NCBI GenBank assembly: GCA_963804825.1
Contig: CAWDRV010000005.1
Span: forward strand, 62,001-126,000
DNA: 64,000 nucleotides
Origin: JBKQVT01 sp963804825
GTDB lineage: Bacteria > Planctomycetota > Planctomycetia > Pirellulales > Thermoguttaceae
Direction: 5' to 3'
Shown here: piece after piece, positions 55,601-64,000 of the stretch
How positions within the stretch are numbered: the stretch's first letter is position 1
Layout: every line of letters starts with the position of its first letter
Program-made: the position numbers and the translations under genes
Notes under the pieces: model-generated
Told to the model about the DNA's origin: nothing
The model's input: the letters and a program-made list of their open reading frames with translations, nothing else
The model's database searches: none

Positions 55601-58600
55601 AAGGTCCGCCTGCCCAGCGGTTATGAAGCCACGTGGACCGGCGGCACGCTGACCACCGACGATTTGCCGCGGCCGGCGCCGGCGGCCGTGATGATGGCCC
55701 GCAAGGCCGGTTTGCTCGTCGGCGGACGCGGCCTATTTTCAGCCAAGGAAACGTCGGAAACCGCGGACTTCGCGCCGGGCACGCAGAATAGGTTGCAACT
55801 GCCCGCCGCGCCGCCGATCCCCATGTCCTCGCGGGCGGCCGGCGCCGCCGGGGAAAGACTCGATCTGACGGTGTCTCCCAAGCCCAGTCCGGCGGAACAA
55901 AAAATCATGAACGCCCTGAATACGCCGACCAAACTCGAATTCGTCGCTACGCCGTTGACCGACGTGATCGATTACCTGAAGGATTGCTACCAGATCGACA
56001 TCCAACTGGACAAGAAGGCCATGGAGGAATCGAGCATCGACCCGGCCGTCACGTTGACGAAGAACCTCAAGGGGGTGTCTCTGCGGTCGGCCTTGAATCT
56101 GATGCTCCGCGAGTTGGGCCTGACGTACGTGATTCAGGGCGAAGTGTTGCTCATCACCACGACGGAAGCGGCCGAGAGCAAGCTGGCGACACGGATTTAC
56201 CCGGTCGCCGACCTGGTGGCCGCGGGGCGCGACCAAGAAGGCAACGTCGAGACCGACTTCGACTCGCTCATGGAACTGATTCATTGCGTCATTCAGCCGA
56301 ACACCTGGGACGAGGTGGGCGGGCCGGGCACCATCGCGAGGCAGTCGATGGGCAATGCCCAGGTCCTCGTCACTTCCCAGACCCAGGAGGTCCACGAGGA
56401 GATTGCGGCGTTGCTGGCAAGGCTGCGCGAAGTCGCGGACTCCACCGTGGACGGCCGTCAGAATCCTACGCCGCTCAGCGTGTTCAAGCACGGTCCGGCG
56501 TGGCAGAAGATCGAACGGGCGTTGAACTCGCCCACGAAAATGGATTTCGTCAACATGCCGTTGACCGACGCGGTCGATTACTTGAAGGATCACCACCAGA
56601 TCGAAATCCAGTTGGACAAGAGAGCCATGGAGGAGGCGAGCATCGACCCGGCCACCGCGGTGACGAAGAAGCTCGACGGGGTTGCCTTGAAGTCGGCGTT
56701 GCGGCTGACGCTCCACGAGTTGGGCCTGACGTACCTGATTCAGAACGAGGTGTTGCTCATCACCACGACGGAAGCGGCGCAAAACCAGCTCGCCGCGACG
56801 GTCTATCCCGTGGCCGACCTCGTGGAACAATGTCGCGACGAAGAGGGCAAGGTCTGGACTGACTACGATTCGCTCATCGAGACGATTCGTTCCACGGTCG
56901 AACCCCAGACCTGGGACGACGTGGGCGGACCGGGCTCGATCGCCAAGTTCGAAAACAACTCCAGCCTGGTCATCAACACGACGCAGGAAGTCCACCAAGA
57001 AGTCGCCGACCTGATCGAGCGGCTGCACGAAATTAGAAAGGCGGCCGACCAACAGGCGGGCGGCCGAGGGGAATTGCCGCTCAGACGCAGGCCGAAACCA
57101 AGCGAGGGCGCCTTCTTCGGTGGAATGGGACGGCCGGGTGGAAACAACGCGGGCGGCGCGGGCGGAATCGGTGCCGGCATGGGTGGATTCGGCGGCGGAA
57201 TGGGTGGATTCGTTGGAGGACAAGGAGGAGGTGGTATGTTCGGCGGCGGTGGCGGCGGGAACGCCGGTGGTCCCCAAGCAGCGGAAAAGGCGAAGACGCC
57301 TTACGTCATTTCGGTCGTACCCTCTCCGGACGACATGGCTCGGACAGCCGCAAAACAGAAGCGGATCGTCGCGATGGTGAAAGAGTATAACCAACTCATC
57401 AATGATCAACGATTCGACGAGGCCAAAGCCGTGGCCGAAAAGGCGGCCGAATTGGACCCGCAGAGCCCGATTGTGAAAAATCTCCTGCGGCGGTCGCGGT
57501 TCGATCACGTGTGTGAAGAGAGCAGGAGAATCAAGGCTGAGAAGAAGGAAAGCGGCTTCAATACCGCCATGACCAGTGTGGAGGAAGCGGCGACTCCTTT
57601 CGACGAATCGAAGTCGATGACTTACCCCGACGCCGTGCGGTGGAAGGAACTAACTCGCAGCAAGGGCGTTTCGGCCAAGCGGTTCGGCGTCGAGGGCGCC
57701 AGCAGCCTCAAGATCCAACTGCAAGAGTCGCCGTCGCCCCAAGGGACCGGCGACGGCAACGGCGACGGCAACGTGCTCACGTTCCACAGCCTGGGCGCGG
57801 AGCCGGAACTGGTCATTACGCTGGCCGACCGGTCGCGTTTCCATGCCCTCGGATGGGGATTGGCGCTGGCCGTCGGGCTGACGGGGCTGGCCATGACCAA
57901 CCGTCCGGTGCGGAAGAAGGTCTCGTTCCTCTTCGCCGTTGGGCTGGTCGCCACGCTGGCGCCGTTGGTTTCGGACGGCCTGGAAGTGGCGCAGCTCGGC
58001 AACATGGTCTTCTACGCCGTCAGCCTGCTGGTGCCTTACTACCTGCTCGCCGGCCTGGTGAAGTGGTGCATCGGCGGATGCTGCCGCGTCTGTGGTTGCA
58101 CGCTGGCGTCGCGGGCCGCGGCCGCGGGGCTGATGATCGTGTTGCTGGCCGCGACGGCCGGCCATGCGCAGGCCCAGGCGAACGCGAAGAAAGGCAGACC
58201 GGCGGACCCGTCCCCACAAACTCCGGCGGAGCGGAAGATCGAGGCCGCCTTGAACTCGCCCGCCGAGTTCAACTTCTCCGACAAGTCGCTGACGGCCGTC
58301 GTCGATGACCTGAAAGACCGCTACAAAATCGACATCCGGTTGGACAAGAAGGCGATGGCGGAGGCCGGCATCAAGCCGGATGTCACGGTGACGAAGAAAA
58401 TTGCGGGCGTTTCTCTGCGATCGGCCTTGAAGCTGACGCTCCGCGAACTGGGCCTGACGTACGTGATTCAGGGCGATGCGTTGCTCATCACCACGCGGGA
58501 GGCGGCCGAGAATATGTTGACGACGCGGACCTACCCGGTGGCCGATCTGGTGGCGATGTCTCGGGACAGGGGCGGCAACGCCGTGGCCGACTTCGACTCG

Positions 58601-61600
58601 ATGATCGACATGATTGACAGCACCATTCGGCCGACCGCTTGGGACCAGGTCGGCGGGCCGGGCAGCATCCAGAAACGTTCGAAGGGCAATGAGCAGGCCC
58701 TCGTCGTTTCGCAGACCCAGGACGTTCACGAGGAGATCGCCGCTTTGCTCGCCGGGCTGCGCGAGGCCAAGCGGGCGATGGCGGGCGGAAAGGACAAATA
58801 CCGTCCGATCTGCGTGCTCAATCGCGGTCCGGCGGACCAAAAGATCGAAGCCGCCTTGAATGTGTCCAAGGGACTCGCCTTCAAGAGTACGCCCTTGACG
58901 GACGTGGTCGAGTCCCTGAAGACCCGCCACAAGATCGAAATCCAGTTCGACCGCCGTGCCATGCAGGAAGACGGTATCCGCGCGGACGTGAAGGTGACGA
59001 AGAACGTCGCGAAGATGCCCTTGCGGCCGGCTTGAGACAAATGCTCGGCGATCTGGGCCTGACCTACGTGGTCGAGAATGAGGTGCTGCTGGTGACCACG
59101 AAGGAAGCGGCCCAGAACAAGCTGACGCCGGTGATCTACCCCGTGACCGACCTGGTCGCCTGGGGCGGGTTTGATTCGTTGGTCGAGACGATTTCCTCGA
59201 CGGTTCAGCCCAAGACCTGGGATATGGTGGGCGGACCGGGATCCATGGCTCGACTATTCGATGGGCAGCCAGGGAGTCCTCGTGATTTCCCAGACGCAGC
59301 AAGTCCACGACGAGATCGCCGCTTTGTTGGCAAAGCTGCGCAAGGCGCAACCGTCCGGCGGCCCGCGGAACCCGGCCAACCGACAGCGGCCGTGGCAAGG
59401 TCCGCCGGTCGGCGGGGGCGGGGGTGGGATGTTCCAGATCGAGCCGGAGAATGTCCCGCCGCCGTCGGTTGGGAACAATGGAGCCGGCCCGGCGGACTCG
59501 GCCCCACAAACTCCGGCGGAGCGGAAGATCGAAAAGGCTCTGAATTCCCCGACCAAACTGGAATTCGTCGATACGCCGCTGACCGACGTGGTCAATTACC
59601 TGAAGGATTACCACCACATCGACATCCGGTTGGACAAGAAGGCGATGGCGGACGCGAGCATCGAACCGGGAGTCACGGTGACGAAGAACATCACGGGCGT
59701 GTCTCTGCGGTCGGCCTTGAAACTGATGCGCCGCGACTTGGGCCTGACGTACGTGATTCAGGGCGACGGGCTGCTCATCACCACGACGGAGGTGGCCGAG
59801 ACTATGCTGACAACGCGGACCTACCCGATAACCGACCTGGTGGAGATGGCTCGTGACGTGCGCGGCAAGGTCGTGCCCGACTTCGACTCGATCATCGACC
59901 TGCTTCGTGGCGCCGTTCAGCCGACAAGTTGGGAGGATAACGGCGGGCCGGGCAGCATCGCCAAACAGTCGAAGGGCAATGACCGGGCCCTCGTCATTTC
60001 GCAGACCCAGGAGGCCCACGAGGAGATCGCCGCTTTGCTGCGAGAACTCCGCGAAGCGAAGCAGCGGGCCGCCGACGGCAAGGAAGCGTATGAGCCGGTG
60101 TATTTATCCGGGCGAGGTCCGGCGGAGCGAAAGATCGAGGCCGTCTTGAATTCCCCGACGGAACTTGCGTTCAAGGACACGCCCTTGACGGACGTGGCCG
60201 ATTACCTGAAGGATAAGCATCAGATCGAAATCCAGTTGGACAAGAAAGCGATGGAGGAAGCGAGCATCGCACCGGAAACGAAAGTGACGTGCAATATCAA
60301 GGGGATCACGCTCCGGTCCGCACTGCGGTTGATGCTCCGCGAACTGGGCCTGACCTACGTGATCGCGAATGAAGCGTTGTACATTACCACGACCGAGGCG
60401 GCCGAGGCTCAACTGACGACCGTGATTTATCCGGTGGCCGACCTGGTGGTTACCGGTCAAAACGCGAACGGTAACGCGACGACCGACTTCGATTCGCTCA
60501 GTAGCTTGATTCTTATGACTGTTAACCCAAACACCTGGGAGAGCATGGGTGCGCCGGCCTCTCTCCCACACGTGTTCATCGGCAAAGCGCATCTCTTCGT
60601 TATTTCGCAGACGCAGGAAGCCCACGAGGAGATCGCCGCTTTCCTTGCGGGGCTGCGCGAGGCCAAGCGGGCGATGGCGGGCGGAAAGGACAAGTACCGT
60701 CCGGTTTACGTGCCCAAGCGCGGTCCGGCGGAGGAAAAAATCGAAGCCGTCTTGAATACGCCCGAGGAACTTGCCTTCAAGAATTGGACCCTGACGGACG
60801 TGATCGAGTCGCTGAAGCCCCATCACAAGATCGAAATCCAGTTGGACCACAGGGCGATGGACGAAAGGAGCATCAGCGCGGAAGTGCAGGTGACGAAGAA
60901 CGTCGGGAAGATGCCCTTGCGGACCGGCTTGAGGCGGATGCTTGACGATCTGGGCCTGACCTACGTGATCGAGAATGAAGTGCTGCTGGTGACCACGAAG
61001 GAAGCGGCCGAGGCCAGGCTGACGCCGGTGATCTACCCCGTGACCGACCTGGCCCAGCTTTGGACCGACGACAAAGGCAAGGTTTGGAGCGAGTATGATT
61101 CGCTTATCAAGAAGATCTCATCCAAGATTCAGCCCAAGAGTTGGGTTGAAGTAGGCGGACCGGGATCCATAATGCACTACTCGATTGGCAGCGAGGAAGT
61201 CCTCGTGATTTCCCAGACGCAGCAAATCCACGAGGATATTGCCGCTCTGCTGGCAAAGCCGCGCAAAGCAAGGACGTCCGACGCCCCACGGCAGCCGACC
61301 CTCCAGCAGCCGGCGCGTCATGCGATGGCGCCCCGCACGAATGGGTGGAGTTGGCTTGCCGGCCTGAGTTTGCTGGCCGTCGGCATCTGCTGGCCCCGAC
61401 GAAAGACCTCCTGTGCGTGGAAGATCGCCGCCAGCGTGATGATCGTGTTGCTGGCCGCGGCGGCCGGCCGTGCTTTGGCCCAGACGGACGCCGGCAATGA
61501 AAACGCCCGCGACGCCGGGCCGCCGGTCGTCCTGCCCGACGACGCGATCATTCGACCCTACGATCCCGCGCCCGACGGCGGCATGTACGGCTCCGACCGG

Positions 61601-64000
61601 CTGTTGGTGCCCTACGCCCGCTATGTCGAGTTGTGGAACCGGGCGCATCCGGACAAGAAGCTGGAAAGTCGGGCGGTGCCCGTGGACTACGCCCTGGCCG
61701 GCGCGACGTACAACACGACCCTCGAAGGCGACGAATATCTGCTGTTGACGGGCCGGCTGACCATCGACGTTTATTCCGACAGCAAATTTGTGGAGATTCC
61801 CCTGGGGTTGCGCGGCGGGGTGCTCGGCCGGGCTCAGCTCGACGGCAAACCGGCGCGGCTGCGGCTGGCCGGCTTCCGCGCCGCCGGGGCGAACGCCCCC
61901 AGCAGGCCGTCCACTTACGAAAGCGATAATCCGTTTGCGCCATCTCCGCCGCCACCGTCGCTTCCCGGGTATCAACCGGTGATCGTGCAGCCGCCTGCCG
62001 GCTATCAACCGATCATCCCATCGCAGCAGCCCGCGATGCAACGGCCGGCCGTGCCGGAAATCCCCGACGACGCGCTGGCGGTTCTTTACGTTGAGGGAAA
62101 GGGCCGGCACACGCTCCAGGTCGAGGTCCGAGTGCGGCTTGGGCGAGCGGGCGGATGGCGGGTGGCCGAGGCCACGTTGCCCACCGCGCCCGCCAGCCGC
62201 TTGACCATCAAGGCGCCGGCCGGCCAGACGGAAATCCGCCTCAGCCAGGTCCCCGATCGCCGCAGCTACGACACCGACAAGGACGGCCAGACGATCGAAA
62301 CCGTTCTGGGCGGCGGCGGCGAGCTGGCCTTGCAGTGGCGGCCCAAGGTGGCGGAAGGCCAGGTCGATCGCGGTCTGACCGCGCAATCGACCGCCGTGGT
62401 CGACGTGGAGGAGGACGGTCTGCGGGCGGTTTGGAACGTGGACTTGGAGTTCCGCCGCAATCAGCGCGAGCAGTTCCAATTCAGCTTCCCCAAGGAATTC
62501 CTGGTCGAGGGCGTCACGGGCAGCAACGTCCGCGGCTGGGAAGTCCGCAAGGCGAACGAGGCCGGAAAGGACCGGACGGTCGACGTTTCGCTCCTGAAGC
62601 CCGCCAAGGACCGCGAGCAGGTCGCGTTGCACCTCTGGCGGAGCGGCGCCGTGGGGCAGAAGGACCTGGCCGAGTTCGACGTGCCCTTGGTCATGCCCAG
62701 CGGCGCCATCCAGGCCAGCGGCCGGTTGACCATCCGCCGCAGTCCGCTCTTGGACGTGCAGACCGTCGGCCGTCCCGGCGCGACGCGGATCGACCTGGCG
62801 GATTCAGGCTGGGCCGCGGCTGTCCGCGACATGCGCGACAAAAGTCCGTTGCACATCCAGCCGTACCAGGCGTATCGCTTTGCCACGATGCCGTTTACGT
62901 TGCGGCTGCGCGCCGCGCCGCTGGTCGCCAAGACCACGGCCGAGGTCCACACGTTGATAAAACTGGCCGAGTATCGGCCGACGCTGGAGTGCCGCGCGCT
63001 GGTGCGGATTCAGAACCGGCCCATCTACCAGGTCGAGATGCTGCTGCCCGACGATCTGAAAGTCCGGAACGTCTCGGCCGCCGGTGAATTTCAATGGGCC
63101 ATCGGCTCGCGCGACAAGCATCCGCTGCTGACGATCTACTATGCCTCGGCCCAGCGGGGCGAGACGCCGGTCTTGGTGGAGGGCACGCTCGGCGGCGCGG
63201 AGAGGATCGAGTCGCTGCGGCTGCCGAGCCTCGACGTTTGCGGCGTCGAGAGCCAGTCGGGCGACATCGCGGTGCAGGCCGATCCGGCCTTCGACGTTCT
63301 CGCCCGGGACTTGCGATTCTGCCAGGAAGGGGAGTTGGAGCAGGTTTATGGGTGGCTCAATCCGCAGCAGCGGCAGTTGACCCGGTTGGTGCTGCATTAT
63401 CAGCAACCCGGCTACCGGGGCACGCTGCGGCTTTCGCCCCGCACGCCCGACGTGACGTGCGAGACGATCAGCAACGTCCGCGTCACGGACCGGGAGGTCT
63501 GGGAGACCGTTCTGCTAACGTTCACGGTTCACCGGGGGGGAATTCGCGAGTTGCGGTTCCAACTGCCCGCTTCGATGGCCGGCGCGAGGATCAGCAGCGT
63601 CCCCATGCTGCGGCAGAAGAGCGTCGAGCCGGCGGACAAGAGCGAGGGCGCCCCGCTGCGGGTGCGCGTCGAGTTGCAGGAAGAGATGAAGGACCAGATC
63701 CTCGTGACCGTGGAGAACGACCGGCTCTTGCCGAAAGGAACCTCCAGCGTGCCGATCCCGGCGGTCGAGAAGGAAACCGGCCGCACGAACCGGCAATACG
63801 CGACCCTCCAGAACACCGGCCGCGACGAAGTGAAGATGACCGCCGTCGGGCTGGAGCCGATCAGCCCACAGCAGACGGAATGGCAGCACCTGCGGGACGT
63901 GCTCCACGGCGGCATCACGCAGGCCTACATGGTCGGTTCCGACGCCAAGCAGCCCGAACTCAGCTTCGAGATGGTCCCGCACGAGGACGTCCAGGTGGTG
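52619..64000 (+). CDS. Giant envelope protein B with seven STN/secretin-N modules (partial)
   Basis: ATG 52619 (GGAGGG upstream) overlaps the end of gene A and one frame runs to the window edge: over 3,790 codons, interrupted only by two compensating indels (near 59026 and 59246). Order: signal segment (PVFRLFLAATASLMIGLVG, about residues 47-70); opening motif EIFVPFKDLNILLENQPRR; beta-rich region to about 1,080; modules R1-R2 (1,091-1,472); Gly-rich linker; a membrane bundle (about 1,740-1,850); R3-R7 (1,869-2,884); a membrane pair (about 2,908-2,956); then another opening motif (RLLVPYARYVELWNRAHP) and beta region to the end. Each module pairs an STN-like half with a half like the N1 domain of secretins (LVISQTQEVHEEIAALLA). 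No secretin channel domain is visible. It may be two or three genes fused; function unknown. Confidence 0.7.
52661..52704. repeat. 44-bp near-palindrome inside the next gene's 5' end
   Basis: Exact copy of 40719-40762. In the protein B frame it encodes GDSPIFVGRKLGQSP between the start codon and the signal peptide, lengthening the N-terminus. Confidence 0.85.
54879..54906. repeat. GGAGGCGTTAGCCTCC palindrome inside protein B
   Basis: Inverted copy of the elements at 16552-16632 and 19433-19461. It is in frame and encodes HPEANASGSL within a low-complexity stretch of the beta-rich region. Confidence 0.8.
55889..56434 (+). repeat. STN/secretin-N module R1 (546 bp)
   Basis: STN half: PTKLEFVATPLTDVIDYLKD, QIDIQLDKKAMEE, GVSLRSALNLMLRELGLTYV, LLITTTEAAE. 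N1-like half: YPVADLV, NTWDEVGGPGTIA, TSQTQEVHEEIAALLA. It starts exactly 606 bp before R2. Confidence 0.85.
56495..57034 (+). repeat. STN/secretin-N module R2 (540 bp)
   Basis: PTKMDFVNMPLTDAVDYLKD, QIEIQLDKRAMEEASIDP, LLITTTEAAQ, QTWDDVGGPGSIAKF, NTTQEVHQEVADLIERL. Followed by a Gly-rich linker (GGMGGFGGGMGGF type) and a membrane bundle. Confidence 0.85.
58223..58768 (+). repeat. STN/secretin-N module R3 (546 bp)
   Basis: Follows a signal-like segment (LMIVLLAATAGHAQAQ). Contains PAERKIEAALNSPAEFNF, KIDIRLDKKAMAEAGI, TYVIQGDALLITTREAAE, AWDQVGGPGSIQKRSKGNE. Starts 606 bp before R4. Its end (EAKRAMAGGKDKYRP) is nearly identical to the end of R6. Confidence 0.85.
58829..59347 (+). repeat. 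STN/secretin-N module R4 (519 bp, two compensating indels)
   Basis: KIEIQFDRRAMQEDGI, KMPLR, then one missing base near 59026 relative to R7 (CGGCCGG against CGGACCGG). Next LGLTYVVENEVLLVTTKEAA in the shifted frame, and one surplus base near 59246 that restores the main frame at GVLVISQTQQVHDEIAALLA. As printed, the main frame meets TGA at 59033. Confidence 0.8.
59513..60058 (+). repeat. STN/secretin-N module R5 (546 bp)
   Basis: PAERKIEKALNSPTKLEFVD, HIDIRLDKKAMADASIEP, TYVIQGDGLLITTTEVAE, SWEDNGGPGSIAKQSKGND, ISQTQEAHEEIAALLREL. Preceded by a short Gly/Pro linker; starts 606 bp before R6. Confidence 0.85.
60119..60664 (+). repeat. STN/secretin-N module R6 (546 bp)
   Basis: PAERKIEAVLNSPTELAFKD, QIEIQLDKKAMEEASIAP, TYVIANEALYITTTEAAE, FVISQTQEAHEEIAAFLAGL. 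The VGGPG motif of the other modules is altered to MGAPASLPHVF. Starts 606 bp before R7. Confidence 0.85.
60725..61270 (+). repeat. STN/secretin-N module R7 (546 bp)
   Basis: PAEEKIEAVLNTPEELAFKN, KIEIQLDHRAMDERSI, KMPLRTGLRRMLDDLGLTYV, LLVTTKEAAEARLTPVIYP, SWVEVGGPGSI, VISQTQQIHEDIAALLA. Closest to R4; together R6-R7 mirror R3-R4. Confidence 0.85.

Overview
The window is GC-rich chromosomal DNA from a planctomycete, probably of the Pirellulales type, and reads like a metagenome-assembled or lightly polished contig. The phylum is suggested by an EF-G of the mitochondrial/spd type, a secreted protease with the planctomycetal 'LExRxLL' N-terminal export motif, a Hanks-type kinase behind its own ECF sigma factor, paired GroEL paralogues, and giant secreted proteins with STN/secretin-N modules. 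Many otherwise intact conserved genes carry single-base frame breaks (groEL1, grpE, glgX, FGGY kinase, MFS porter, histidine kinase and others). Paralogous copies or family motifs show most to be one-base indels, often in short homopolymers, so I treat them mainly as base-calling errors and annotate the genes across them.

Layout. 1-8 kb (minus strand): alpha-L-rhamnosidase N-terminus, a RelE/ParE-type toxin-antitoxin pair, spdEFG1 with a clear sigma70 promoter, a URO-D-family methyltransferase-like protein, and a PAS-GAF hybrid histidine kinase. 8-14 kb (plus strand): a chaperone cluster groEL1-groES-groEL2-dnaJ-grpE, headed by a perfect -24/-12 (sigma54) promoter and sprinkled with one family of short palindromic repeats. 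14-25 kb: FmdB-like and YacG zinc proteins, membrane proteins, P-II, a DsbD-type thiol reductase, an IS5-family element ending at the purM stop codon, a secreted CXXCH haem protein and a GlgX-type debranching enzyme.

27.0-36.3 kb is a probable integrative island in tRNA-Ser(UGA). The intact tRNA is at the left end, a 40-bp copy of its 5' half is at the right end, and a tyrosine-recombinase fragment lies just inside the left end. The cargo is a sugar-use cassette: XylR-like regulator, cupin/mannose-6-phosphate isomerase-like protein, MFS sugar porter, periplasmic sugar-binding protein, FGGY kinase, phosphohexomutase, and a URO-D-family gene reduced to its two ends.

36-48 kb: Ser/Thr kinase with an ECF sigma factor upstream, a secreted His/Gly-rich repeat protein with an EF-hand, a degenerate GGDEF protein, an ABC-F ATPase and an S53 peptidase. 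49-64 kb: two tandem genes for very large envelope proteins. The second stays open beyond the window (over 3,790 codons) and contains seven STN plus secretin-N-like modules. Five modules are exactly 546 bp and neighbours repeat with an exact 606-bp period. This array, the tRNA island and the His-rich protein are the most noteworthy parts of the window.
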